DNA from: Sitta carolinensis | Lineage: Eukaryota > Chordata > Aves > Passeriformes > Sittidae | Direction: 5' to 3' | Assembly: GCA_032173965.1 (NCBI GenBank) | Contig: CM063288.1 | Coordinates: 27,673,501 to 27,737,500 of the forward strand | DNA length: 64,000 bases | Shown here: piece after piece, positions 1-10,700 of the stretch | How the letters are laid out: each line of letters starts with the position of its first letter | How positions within the stretch are numbered: position 1 is the stretch's first letter | The notes under the pieces: generated by a model | The model's database searches: none | Told to the model about the DNA's origin: nothing | The model's input: only the letters and a program-made list of their open reading frames with translations | Made by a program: the position numbers and the translations under genes

Positions 1-1520
1 TTTATCATTTAAAGTCAACTTCCATCACAGTCATTTTCTTTCTAGTTTTCTACCAGGGCTGGTGAATTTGTTTCAAAAAGATAAGTTTGTCTGTGAAGAG
101 AAAGTCTACCTGAATAAACCTTCATGAAGCAGCATCTTCCAGAGATGCTCTATTCTCAAATGCTGAAAGGAAGCCATGCCTATACAGTTTAAGAATTAAA
201 TCTCTTGAAGGAATGAAAATAATAAATCCTCTGGGCATGGAAGGAAATCTGTATCTTCACATTTGATTTGAAAGTAGATGAGAAGTCAGGAAGGGGAGGG
301 GAAGTCAGCTCCAGATGGTGATGCCTGTGGAGGAGGAGGAGGCTGCCCCACCTGTGACTGGGGAGCAGCAGGGAAGGGCCTTGGGGATGGAAATGGAAGT
401 GGGGAAGGGGGGCCTGGGGCATCTGTTCCACAAAGGACACCCTTCTGAGCCCAGCGCCAGCTTTCCTGGGCAAAAGAAGGCTGAGTGTGGCCATTGCTGT
501 TATCTCAGAGGCCCATCATGTACAGGGTGCTTTGTGGTAGGTCTGGCCACCACTGAGGGTTCCCCTGTGCTGGGAAATCCACCCTGCACTTGGAATATCA
601 GTGGTGTTTCCTTCTTGGCACTGCAGAAGCAGAGCTGCACTGACCCAAACCCCAGAGTGATACGGCAGGGCGTGCACAGCAATTTGTGAAGCCGCTGGAA
701 ATCTTACCTGCAGATATAGGAGCCTAATAGTACCCCAAGATCTGAAAATCTGTAACTCCAAGAATGGTCCATTTCCTCTGTGAGGCTGTGGCATGCAGAG
801 CCAGACATGAAGTAAGCCAATCACTCAAATTGGCCAGCATGCTCATCAATCAAGTGTAGTTTAAACCAAATACTTAACATAAAGGTAATTTAGACTTCAT
901 ATTGTACCATGTGCTCAGCAGTTGATCTGGTTTGCATAGAAAAGGGGGCTCTTTTGTGCTAAATAGCCTGTCCTGTCAGAAAGAATTGCAAAACTGCCCA
1001 CAGTCCAGATCTGAAGGACATCATGTGCATTTATCCATCTCTCTGTATATGGCTGAAGTTCTGTTGCTGAAAAATACAGTGCGGCTGAAATAATTTGTTA
1101 ATGTTCTGACAATTCATAGGAAACCCCAGAAGTTAGTAAAATAATGAGAATTGTCTGTTATAAGAACAGATTCAGTTTTTTTGATTACCTAAGATAACAG
1201 GAGGTGAAATAAAATACAACCTTTTTCTAGTATTTTGCACCAATAACTCCCAGCTTTTGCATTTTCTCTTCTGGAGAAGGTGGAGAGGTCACTCTGGAAA
1301 AGGAAGAGTTAATTGAAATTATTCTTCCCTCCCGCACTCAGCCCTCTCTTTGGTTGATTGCTTTATAGATGCTGTAGGCATCTCTTCATCTCCTTCAAAT
1401 TAAACATTTACTGCTGCTGATCCTGTATTGTTGGATTTTTTTCATCATTATATTTGATTGGAAGTCTTGTAACATTTTTCAAGCTGGATCATTTCTCATG
1501 CTATTTGTCAACTGAAAAGG

Positions 1521-1543
1521 AAAAAAAAAAAAAAAAAAAAAAA
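1521..1543. repeat. Poly-A run, 23 nt
   Basis: An uninterrupted A homopolymer lies in the SATB2 intron. The bases just after it (CCCCCTTCCAACTCC) faintly recall a CR1 3' end, but the match is too short to call. Confidence 0.9.
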
Positions 1544-2149
1544 GCCCCCTTCCAACTCCAACAAGAATGAACTGAATAATTCACACCCGTTCTGGATGTG
1601 TTTCTATCTCTGTTAGATGCTACTTGAATCCAGCTTCTGATTAGCAATGCTACTTGCAGCTTTCTGTGTGACGCTGCCTCTAAGTTCCCTGGCAGTTTAT
1701 TTGTGGTGTTAAATCGTTTTGATTTTGGCTGCTCTGGGCCTTACAGGACCAGAAGCCACAACAGGGGAGATTAGGTAGGGTCTGTGTGACAAATGTATGG
1801 GTCTTGGTCCCTGGCTAGAGCCAGCGACCTTGGGCTCTGCTGCTTCCAGTGCTCCCTGCTGACGTCCGTACGGATCCCACCCTCATCTGTAGCCCTCTGT
1901 TTGGAAACGTCAGCCCTTCTCTTTGAAAGCAATCCATGGACAAAAAAGAAATCCTCAAAGAGCAGCTGAGCGATTCCATTCATTGGAACATTATGCTCTT
2001 TTATTGCAAGAGATGTAATAAAACATAAACCAGAGTATCTGTCATTTCCATTTGAGCTCCCCCTTTTCCCCCTGCTTTTCCGTTAGCCATTTCTATGGCA
2101 CCCTCAGTGTTTCCGTGCTTGGGAGGAAAATGTACACTTTGGCACCGAA

Positions 2150-2460
2150 ACAAGTTTGCGGTGTTCCTGCCCAGCCTCAGCTCCTGCCCGCGGGGTGGCA
2201 AGCCCTGTGCTGGCACCTGCTCTCGGCTGTCCGTGCGGAGCTGCTCCTGTTGCGGTGTTGTGCCACTGTGCCGGCGTGGCTGTGCCCGAGGGGACAGCGG
2301 GCAGCGCTGGCGGCAGCGGGATGTGCGCTGTGTCCCTGCACTGCCGGCCCCGCTCAGCCCCGCTGCCCGCCGAGGGCCGGGCGCTGCCCCTGTGCCCGGC
2401 GCCGCCGCCTGCGACAGCTGCCACTGGAGATCGCCGATGTTACAAAGGGCTACGGCAGGA
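2150..2460. other. CpG-rich block in the SATB2 intron
   Basis: About 300 bp is strikingly GC- and CpG-rich compared with the AT-rich intron around it, with many CG dinucleotides between about 2180 and 2440 (for example GGCGCCGCCGCCTGCGAC near 2400). Open frames run through it in several phases, as expected from low stop-codon density in GC-rich DNA. None has a recognisable domain. It could be an orphan CpG island, an alternative or antisense promoter, or a local GC-biased patch. The sequence alone does not decide. Confidence 0.6.
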
Positions 2461-2502
2461 GCGTTTGATGAAGGAAATGAATCAAGGGCTCTTCGGCACT
2501 GA

Positions 2503-2612
2503 GCCTTTTCTTTATTTGCATAACAGGCAGGTATTCCACGGCGGACTTCCCTGTTGCCTTTTCATTTATTTGCATAACAGGCTGATGTTCCACGGTGGAC
2601 TTACCAATGACT
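2503..2612 (+). repeat. 54-bp imperfect tandem duplication with two octamer motifs
   Basis: The unit beginning TTTATTTGCATAACAGGC occurs at 2511 and again at 2565. The first 40 bases of the two copies differ at about five positions. The shared upstream GCCTTTTC shows that the duplicated segment starts near 2503. Each copy carries ATTTGCAT, the POU-family octamer in reverse orientation, and a TTCCACGG(C/T)GGACTT block. The array follows the CpG-rich block directly. Confidence 0.85.
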
Positions 2613-2879
2613 TGACTGGTGTAGCATTTTACTGGGGGCTCGGCATGTGTGTAAAATTCAGTGCAAGTTCTCAGCATATTTCTATTATCTATCTTTGGTT
2701 GTTTTTTATTTTCTTTAGAGTGCTTTAATGTAGGGTTGATTCTCTGGATGTTAGAGTTTGCAACAAAGACATTTTCTTCTTGGATAAAGAGCCATAATTC
2801 CCTCTTACTTGTGGAAGAAAATACTTCTCCATATTGATTTTGTTAGCTTTGAGTGTCAAGCTCTAATAATTATTTCCCT

Positions 2880-3191
2880 GCATCTGAAGAAACCTCTGGG
2901 CAAATACAGCCTTCAATCCTGTAGGGGATTTTTTCTCTTAATCTCCCTTGTATAGATTCAGGTTTAAAGAAAGCATATGGAGCGCCTCTGTGTTTTGAAC
3001 AATTCAGAGCAGGTATTTTTTCCCCTGGAATAAGGGCTGCACGAGGCCCTTTCTTAGTCATTTTAAGTGGCTGTTAGGAAGATTAAGAGCTACATATGCT
3101 TTCTTTAAACTTGCCGAAAAGGAGATACTGTGGGTGAAAATCTGTTACAAGACTGCAAAGTGTGTTTGCCCAGAGGGTGTCTCAGAATGGT
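2880..3191. repeat. Large foldback (imperfect inverted repeat) element
   Basis: Positions 2962-2979 (GTTTAAAGAAAGCATATG) are the exact reverse complement of 3093-3110. Further out, 2893-2904 (CCTCTGGGCAAA) is the exact reverse complement of 3165-3176. Both pairs share nearly the same centre (about 3035). Between and outside the blocks the arms still align after reverse complementing, by eye at about two-thirds identity over roughly 95-100 bp, possibly reaching 2850 and 3220. The 113-bp core does not pair well. This resembles a decayed foldback transposon or one of the ancient palindromic repeats conserved in vertebrates. I cannot name a family. Confidence 0.75.
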
Positions 3192-3869
3192 GGTCTATTA
3201 TTATTTGAACTCAGAACTCCTCAACTAGTGAAATTACCACAGATGTAACACAGAGAAATCTGTTCAGGAGACACAATAAAGCCATGTATGTTAAACAACT
3301 GAATTGACTATGCTATCTCTCTTGATAGAAGGGAAATCTTAACAAATCTCTGCACTTCTACTATTTTTTTTCTTCCATACAGTAGCTGCGATGCAATTTA
3401 ATGGAATTATTCATAAAGTAGCACCTGACAATCCCACATGTGCCTAGGCCTTTGTGGTACTTAAAATGTTAAAGAAATGGTCAGTGTCTAGCCTGAAAAG
3501 ATGAGAGGAAACAAGGATGGGGATAAGAGGAGCAAAGCAGGAGAATGACTTTTCTGAGATGAGACAACTGGCCAGTCATCATGACAATGAGACTGTAATG
3601 CCCTTTGACTTAGTTTATACTTCTTTTTATTACTTACATTTTGCATTTCTTACTTATTTTATGGGTTTACATGTATTTTATATTGTTTGCCTTTTATATC
3701 AGTTCCTCCTTTCGGTCTGTAGTTGTACAGACAGGTAGCTGTCTTACAGGTGAGAAGGGCAGTGGATAATACATATTAATTATACTTTTCTTGAACAAAA
3801 CAAAATAGGCCTTGTGTACAGACCTGTACAGCTGCCCTTATGTCAAGCACCGAGGAGGTCAGCATGTGA

Positions 3870-3894
3870 AGTGTGTGTCTGTTTGATCTTGTAG
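3870..3894 (+). other. SATB2: SATB2 last-exon splice acceptor
   Basis: A T-rich stretch (GTGTGTCTGTTTGATCTTGTAG) ends in AG at 3893-3894, immediately before the first codon that matches SATB2 (GTG CTG CAC, Val-Leu-His). The pyrimidine tract is interrupted by G residues and so is of moderate strength. The frame entering the exon is phase 0 if GTG is a complete valine codon. That GTG is an internal codon, not a start. Confidence 0.88.
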
Positions 3895-4350
<456 letters not shown>

Positions 4351-4670
4351 TGTGAGATAGGAGTGCAGAAAGCAATACAGCGATCCAAGGATTTTCTGGT
4401 TTAATTTTTGATCTTTTTCCCTCGTTTTTCTTTCTGTTCGTTTGTTTCCATTGCGCACGATCCATGTGCAAACCGAATGAATTCAGCATTGCCCGATCAG
4501 ACATCGCCTTGACACAGACACTCGAGTGTTACACTTCTTACATCTGACTGAAGCAGTCGTTGTAGTCACATAGGATTATGCCTTCATCAATCTTGCACTT
4601 ATGAAAGGGACAGCTAGCAAGTAAATGGGAAGAAAAAGTCCTATGAAATCAGTGAAGGGAAATTTACGAC

Positions 4671-4713
4671 TTTGTGTGTGTATATATATATTTACTTAAA
4701 ATATATATATATT
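4671..4713. repeat. TG/TA dinucleotide repeat in 3' UTR
   Basis: A TGTGTGTG then TATATATATA run is followed, after TTTACTTAAA, by a second ATATATATATAT run. It is simple and AT-rich within the SATB2 3' UTR and likely to vary in length. Confidence 0.85.
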
Positions 4714-4752
4714 AAATTGCATGGGACGGAACTTTTCAACCTGAAAGTATAG

Positions 4753-4760
4753 ACTGTGAA
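4753..4760 (+). promoter_or_regulatory. miR-27 8mer seed site
   Basis: ACTGTGAA is complementary to bases 2-8 of miR-27, with A opposite base 1. The miR-23a/27a/24-2 cluster is reported to act on SATB2 in osteoblast differentiation. Function here is inferred from the seed match alone. Confidence 0.5.
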
Positions 4761-4981
4761 ATGAGTTCTTTAAAGATGAGACTTGTTTATGTATTAAAAC
4801 CACTTCACAATGAGTTGCTTTGGCTTTTTGATAAACTGCCGCCTGCTCTCAGGGTGTGGTGACTATTTTTGAATTCCTATTTATTTTCTATGTTTATCCC
4901 TGATTTTTTTTTCATTATTATATGGCTTCCTATCTGGCAACTTGATGGGTAATTTTTGAGGTATTTAAAGATGTAAATCAA

Positions 4982-4989
4982 CACTGCCA
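4982..4989 (+). promoter_or_regulatory. miR-34 8mer seed site
   Basis: CACTGCCA is complementary to bases 2-8 of miR-34a/c, plus the t1 A. miR-34 family repression of SATB2 in osteoblasts is reported in mouse. A second, weaker CACTGCC lies at 6604-6610. Confidence 0.5.
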
Positions 4990-5389
4990 AAAAAAAAGAA
5001 AAGAAAAAAAAAAAAAAAAAAAGAGAGAAAATGGAGAAACAAATCAGGGCACCTTAAAAAGAAAACTAGTAAGTTAAAAGTACTTTGAACACAATGCACA
5101 CTTAAAGGATACAGCGTGTTCCACTCTCCAGATAGTCCTTTCTGTAGTGAACAGATGAGTTTTCAGGGGATTCAGAATGACTAATGATGAAATGCAGTGC
5201 ATAGAAGACTTGTCCATTAACGAGGTCTTTCTATTAAGAGAAAAATATAAATGTGTTGAGATTTGGTGTATGGAATTCATACTATCAACCACATTTTACC
5301 GTGGATTTTATTTACCTGTTCTCTGTTTCAGATCTTAAAATTTATAAGCTTCCTTCTTGTTGTTGCTTTTTTGTTTATACTGAAGTGAA

Positions 5390-5408
5390 ACACGCGTGCG
5401 CACACGCG

Positions 5409-5457
<49 letters not shown>

Positions 5458-5470
5458 ACACACACGTGTA
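5390..5470. repeat. 81-nt alternating purine/pyrimidine (CA/CG)n tract
   Basis: From A5390 to A5470 every base alternates purine and pyrimidine without a break. CGCGTGCGC and CGCGCGC blocks at the 5' end lead into a long CA run, with one TA step and a CGTGTA end. Such tracts, especially with CG steps, are the classic Z-DNA-forming class. It lies in the SATB2 3' UTR, so the transcript would carry a CA-rich RNA, a known hnRNP L type of ligand. Confidence 0.92.
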
Positions 5471-5474
5471 AAGT

Positions 5475-5770
5475 TACATTGCGACACGAAATGCCACAAT
5501 CCCGAGAATCCTGTCCAGGTAGATCGCTGACAGCCCGAGGTTTGCGATGCTGCCTTGCCGCTCGCCCTCCCGGCAGCTGCCCCGTGTTTCTGTCGTAGCT
5601 GGGCTTCCTCGTGTCCCGCCTTCCGTGCAGTGCTATGAAGTGTTTTCAGCCGCAGGTCCCGCTCCCTGCGCGCCCGGCGCTCCCAGCCTCCCGGGCGAGC
5701 GCTCCGCAGCACCCAGGTAGCAGCTACGGTACACAGAGCAGAGCGATCCCGCCTGACTCGTGGATGGCCT
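5475..5770. other. CpG-rich block inside the SATB2 3' UTR
   Basis: I count roughly 30 CG dinucleotides in about 300 bp, including CTGCGCGCCCGGCGCTCC and CTCCCGGGCGAGCGCTCC near 5660-5710. The surrounding UTR is AT-rich with few CpGs. It directly follows the Z-DNA-prone tract. Open frames on the minus strand here have no recognisable domain. It may be an orphan CpG island, perhaps with antisense promoter activity. Confidence 0.6.
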
Positions 5771-6480
5771 GAGCACTAAAGCTGCAATCTGCCATAGCAT
5801 CCACCCGCTCTGAGGCACCCTGTCGAGAGAGACGCCAAGTAGCATTTACTTTTCACTTCCGTGCAATGATTTCCGAGACAAAGACCTCACCTTGCAGCTG
5901 GATTGATTTCAGACGCCTGTAAACTGCAGCCATAACGGTACCAACAAGGCTTCTGGCTTTTTTCTTCCTTTTTTTCACATGGGCTTTTCACGTAATCTTG
6001 ACAAAGACCTCATGCAATATCACTTTGAAAGTTACTTTCTGTTTACTACACCAGGCAATGTAATATAACTGTTAATACTATTTATATATTTGAAAGGTAT
6101 AAAAGGTAGGAGTTAAAAACGAAAAACAAACCTCTACGTGTAGATATTTACTCAGAACAGACATTATACAGGGAGAAGACGTTGCAATACAAGCTAATTC
6201 TAGCTGCTCAGTAACCTCTGGAGTTTTTATGAGATTTTTTCAGAGCTAATGTTTGAAACATGAGTATCTCTGCATAAATTTCATATACCTTTGCAAAATT
6301 ATGGTGGGTTGCTTACTTAATGCCCCTTTTGCTCTTCATCCTTTAGTTCTGTAGTACGCTGCAGCTTTAATCAGAATTTCAATGGTTGCTGCTTTATGTT
6401 TCTCTCAGAGCTACGCTTTCAAAACTGTCTTCTTATCCTGTAGCTGAAATCACTCCATACATTTGAAAAGAAACTGAATT

Positions 6481-6487
6481 TTGCCAA
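6481..6487 (+). promoter_or_regulatory. miR-182 7mer seed site
   Basis: TTGCCAA matches bases 2-8 of miR-182. The following base is G, so this is a 7mer-m8 site and weaker than the 8mers. Confidence 0.3.
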
Positions 6488-6580
6488 GCTGTGTAAGTTG
6501 TTCATCTGAGGATGGCATCAACATTTGGTATCTTTTACACTTCAACCAAAAATTTTATTAGGTATTTTTTCAATGCTGAG

Positions 6581-6587
6581 TCTTGCC
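6581..6587 (+). promoter_or_regulatory. miR-31 7mer seed site
   Basis: TCTTGCC is complementary to bases 2-8 of miR-31. The next base is T, so the class is 7mer-m8. It lies 77 nt upstream of a stronger copy. Confidence 0.45.
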
Positions 6588-6603
6588 TTTTTATTTTTAA
6601 TTT

Positions 6604-6610
6604 CACTGCC
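6604..6610 (+). promoter_or_regulatory. Second miR-34 7mer seed site
   Basis: CACTGCC is complementary to miR-34 bases 2-8, followed by G. It lies between the two miR-31 sites. Confidence 0.35.
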
Positions 6611-6657
6611 GATTTTGCAGTGGTTCTAAGTGAATCTGTGGGCATTTTAGCCTGTGG

Positions 6658-6665
6658 TCTTGCCA
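6658..6665 (+). promoter_or_regulatory. miR-31 8mer seed site
   Basis: TCTTGCCA is a full 8mer for miR-31. miR-31 targeting of SATB2 is reported in mammalian fibroblasts and osteogenic cells, which makes this the most credible regulatory site in the UTR. Confidence 0.55.
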
Positions 6666-6836
6666 GAACTTTGCGAATTACAATGCATATATGTCTATTT
6701 ATTCAATATCCATCATATAATATCTATTTGGAGAAAGAAACTTTTCTTGTAGTGCCTCTTAACAAAGCACAATTTTCCGCCTTTTTTGTGAAATAAAAAA
6801 TAAAAAAAACAAATTGTGTTTTATTGCGGTATCAAC

Positions 6837-6844
6837 AATGTGAA
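6837..6844 (+). promoter_or_regulatory. miR-23 8mer seed site
   Basis: AATGTGAA is complementary to miR-23 bases 2-8, plus the t1 A. Together with the miR-27 8mer it places two members of one microRNA cluster on this UTR. Confidence 0.5.
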
Positions 6845-6970
6845 TAAGGATTAACATATTGTAAATGTTCATTTTTCCATGTAAATCAACTTTATCTTCG
6901 TTATCACTAAGTGATAATTAATTTTTAACTTATGTGCATTGTTAGGCTGTTAGAATTTTTTGGTTGTTGA

Positions 6971-7012
6971 AATAAAACGCATTCAATAAATATGACTTAA
7001 TTTGTCAAGTAA
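6971..7012 (+). terminator. SATB2: SATB2 polyadenylation signal and likely cleavage zone
   Basis: AATAAA occurs at 6971-6976 and again at 6985-6990. A T-rich downstream element (CCTTTTTTTTCTTTGCTCC) begins near 7022. The expected cleavage point is therefore about 7000-7012. A further AATAAA at 7434 is another possible, less favoured, end. Confidence 0.7.
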
Positions 7013-7776
7013 TTTACTGGGCCTTTTTTTTCTTTGCTCCTGACTTCAAGTGGAACGAGGTCTGCAAGATGGAAGGGGCATCTTTGCCTGTTGAAGAAAG
7101 GTTTGATCGGTGTTACTGGGTCTTGGAAACCTCCGTACGTCCCCTGGAGCTGGCCCAGGTGACAAGTGTGTATGAGCAGGACTCGCCTGTTGTGTTAGTG
7201 GCTTTCCGTGCACACATAGGTGCCTGCACAGGGTGTTTGTGGTGGGGTCAGAAGGAGGGTGGGGTTGCCTTCAGCTTGGTGGGGAATATACTCAAAACAC
7301 ACACATAAAGATCCACTTCCAGTCTTCTGCCTTCTTTTGCTGGTAGATTTTTTTTCTGTTTATAATTAAAAAGCCACAAATGACTGCGTGTCAGGAAACT
7401 TTTGGAGCACACATGTCCATGGTTAATGGACATAATAAAAGGCTTTATTATATTTATAGCAGGGCATCCTACTGAGTGCGTAGAGGAATGCCGGAAGGAT
7501 TGATGTATCTGAGAAATGTGTGAAATGTTTTTGGGGAGAATACAGATAAATGGAAAAAATTGCTCAAAATTCTTAAACTAACAAAGTGGTAAGTGCCTGG
7601 ATTCAATCCTAGCAGACAAATCATACACTGCACGTCAGACTTGAGTTTTCTAGGAGGTAGAGCAATTTTTAAAAGTATTATTTTTTCTACAGTTCCAACA
7701 CAATAGTTCTTCCCTTTTTGTGGCTTATTTATATCCTATATAAAATACCTATGTGCTCTCATGAGAAAAAAAATAA

Positions 7777-7786
7777 GGGGGGGGGG
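7777..7786. repeat. G10 homopolymer
   Basis: Ten consecutive G residues are preceded by a mostly A stretch. This is uncommon in AT-rich intergenic DNA and prone to length error in sequencing. Confidence 0.9.
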
Positions 7787-10700
7787 TTGAAGGAATAACC
7801 ATTGTGTACCCAGCCACCTGCATGCCACTTGTATTTAATCTGAAACCACATAAAACCAAGCATCTTTCTGTGTGCTCGGGGAATGTCTGGGCACCTGCAG
7901 CTGTGCACAGCAGCATTTGTGGAGTGCTGTTCACTGGGGTGCACAACTGCTGTGCCTGCACTCACCTCTGAGGGCTCTGGGCTGCCCTTTCCTGGGAGTG
8001 CTCAGCTGGCCCGGGCTCATCTGGTGCCTGGCCCTGCTGCCTCTGCTCTGAGCTCTGGGCAGTCTTTGCTGGTAGATGGCCCAAGGCTGGGGCTCCGCTG
8101 GCCTTCACGGGCACGGCAGGTGACAGAGGGCATAGGCTGGCCTGGAAGGCTGCACCTGCACGTGCTGTGAAGGTGCTGATGGTGTTGGATTGGGTGTCCT
8201 TTCTGCGTGCTGATAGGACAAGATACTAAAGGAGAAGCAGCTCTCACTTCACTGGTAGAGAATTTATACATCAGCCCTGTGTGTGTGTAGCTAAATAATG
8301 TTTAGAGAAAGACACACTCATACACACATATTTTAATTGGGGGGAAAAAAATCCTATAAACATATGGGTTCTTCTTCCAAACCGTAAAAAAAATAAATCA
8401 TTTAATAGCTGCTATAGCAGAAATATTTCTATTAATGATTCTATTGCTCTATACTTTACATGCTGCTGCTCCTATTTGTTGTTCATGTTTAGTCATCCAG
8501 ACATATGTATTTCCAATTTCAAACCTGTGTCAGTGAAAAATAAACATATTAAGATTAGTTTAAAATGTTTTAAGATGATGAACATACTGACTTAGTGTCT
8601 CAAGTTCATTGTTACTTAGATAAAAGTATCCGCTCTATCTCTTTCCACTTAATTAATAGTTATTTGCTCTAGACTACATGGATTAAAATCCCTCATTGGT
8701 GAAATTTTGTTTCTATCCTGAACCTGTTAATCATAGAGGGAAAAAAGCTGGACACATTTGACAGGAAGCAAATGGCATCTTAAAATCATAAACGAATCAT
8801 TACAAAAAATCTCCACTTGCAATATAAAGTGCAGTGATTAATTAAAGATGCAGTTTTAACTTATTTATAGCCATTAAAAAAACATACCGGTTTTAACACA
8901 AAATAACACAAGCCAAGTCATCCAGGGGAGAGACACTGGCAGCCTGAGACTTGGGGAGCAGAAAATGTGACAAAGCCTACAGGGAACAGCAAATGCAGGC
9001 CACCCTTGAAAACCTTTGGAAAAGTTCACAGAAGCAAGGATGGAAATAGGTGGCTCTGGCATCCCTGCCAAGACCCTCTTGGTTTTTGCTCACATACAGA
9101 CAGTGCAGGAGTGTGAAAGCCCCATTTCTCTGGGATAGCAGGAAACCTGTGTGCTCACTCCTTGATGCTGGTGCGGGCGGTGGGGAGGGAGCTTGCCAAG
9201 TGCAGAGCCTGCTCTGGGTGAGTCAGCCCTACCTCAGGCAAAGAGAGGATTCGGCTGAGCGACAGACAGCAGCAGTTCAAGTGCAGATTTATGCAGGCTT
9301 TTCCCCTCCTTCCCAAATTTTTGGTTATGGATGGGTGAATGCTGGTCCTGCTTGCCTGGCAGGTGTGGCTCGCTAGAGCCAGGGGGAATGAAGGTGGTGG
9401 GGGGCAGAGTGAGGCTCACCTGCTGAGCTGTGGCTGCTGCTCCCTGGCAGGTCTGTCTTTGGAAGGCTCTCTGGAGCACTCCCCTCTGCCAGCGCCAGGG
9501 GCACACAGCAGGCACACCACGCTCCAGCCCTGCAACCGCTGGCTCTGTCTGCAAGGCAAGAGTCATCCCCTCTGTCCCGTGGTACAGTTTTCAGGAGCTA
9601 CAGCTGGTTCCTCCTATGAGAAGTGGTGTAATTTACCCTTCAGAAGGGATCTGGTCTTGATTTGAAGACCTCAGGAGCTGGAAAATCACTGTTGCCCTCA
9701 GTAGTTTGTTTGAATGGTGGTTTCTCTCCCTACTAAATCTGTACCATATTCTAAGGGGAATTTGGCTTTTCCTTCCTGGTTTTGTCTTCTGTTAGTTTTT
9801 TCTCTTCTGGGTAAAAGTTCAGGTAATGAAGGATATTTTTTTTTCCTCAGAAATAGCTGTCCTGATCAAATGAATTTTCCTGAATTGAGGCCTTTTTGTT
9901 CAGCTGAGGCTCTTTCAAGGAAAAACTTGCTTTGGCTAGTGATGGAATCCCCCCTTGTACTACTTTTGAGAGTCCAGGAGATAATGACAGAAAGAAAAGC
10001 TTTAGAAAGAAAAGGCTATTTGCTGCTATCGAGCCTGGAATGCTCACAGATAATATCTGTCACAGATAAGGTATCCCTACTTCTGTTGTGCATAAATGTT
10101 ACAGAATTGTAGACTTTCATCTCATAGCCATGAGGAATGACATTCCTTGGCACAGGATGAAGATGTCCAGTGAAATGTTCTCAGAAAAGAGAGTTCATTT
10201 TTATGACCAATCTTAACAGTTTTGATTTGCTAGAGCAGAAATGCAGGTAGTGTTCACTCCTCCTGTTACAGCACCAGACTAAACGAGCCACCAGCCAATG
10301 TCTCCTTGCTGAGTGACCCTGGGCACGACTTTCAACCTGGGGCTTTCTGGGGAACTGACTTCCTTCAGGGTGGAAAGGGCCAGCCAAACACAAACTAAGT
10401 GCACATGCAGGAACCACAATCTTTCTGAGACGGTCTGCTGCGAAGTACAAAGTTAAACGCTGGCATTGCCCCATTGCACTCACACAAAAGCTGTTTTCTA
10501 TTGCAGAGTTCATCCATTTCCTGTCACACTTCTCTGTGCACTGCAGAGCTGTTGAGGTAGCAGGAAACAGTGCTGGAGGTGATGCTGCACCTTCCTCAGA
10601 CACCCAAAAGTCAGCTGAGCCATTTTGTCCACAGTCACGGGGAGGTGGCAGCCCCTCTGTCCTACTTTGATGCTGTGATTTGCTTTAAAAGGATGGGAGT

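Larger units (their letters stand above)
1..3894 (+). other. SATB2: SATB2 last intron (3' part)
   Basis: This is the sequence upstream of the last SATB2 coding exon. It ends in a TTGTAG acceptor at 3894, and no other open frame in it resembles a protein, so it is read as the 3' part of the final intron. The intron's 5' end lies outside the window. It is mostly AT-rich, with a G-rich purine-heavy patch (about 285-420), a 23-nt A run at 1521-1543, a CpG-rich block, a duplicated octamer unit and a large foldback, each listed separately. The open frame at 3517-3738 has a hydrophobic stretch but no homology I recognise and sits just before the acceptor. I treat it as chance. Confidence 0.85.
4351..7010 (+). 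other. SATB2: SATB2 3' untranslated region
   Basis: The UTR starts after TAA at 4350 and extends to the paired AATAAA signals near 6971-6990. The length (about 2.65 kb) is reasonable for SATB2, whose 3' UTR is long in other vertebrates. It is AT-rich, with a TG/TA run (4671-4713), A-rich stretches near 4989-5022, a CA/CG repeat, an internal CpG-rich block and a Pumilio-like TGTAGATA at 6139-6146. MicroRNA seed sites are listed separately. A TATAAAAGG string at 6098 is probably incidental. An earlier AATAAA at 6792 could give a slightly shorter isoform. The exact 3' end needs transcript data. Confidence 0.8.

Noticed and set aside
1544..1580. CR1 tail after the poly-A run (CCCCTTCCAACTCCAACAAG)
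   Set aside because: Too short and the expected 5' continuation is replaced by the A run.
2156..2728. 190-codon + frame in the SATB2 intron
   Set aside because: It runs through the CpG-rich block and the octamer duplication in a low-complexity Ala/Pro/Cys-rich frame. Other frames are equally open.
3517..3738. 73-codon hydrophobic frame before the SATB2 acceptor
   Set aside because: The hydrophobicity follows from T-rich sequence. No homology is recognised and it lies inside an intron.
6098..6106. TATA-box-like TATAAAAGG
   Set aside because: It lies in the sense strand of the SATB2 3' UTR with no other promoter features. AT-rich sequence gives such strings by chance.
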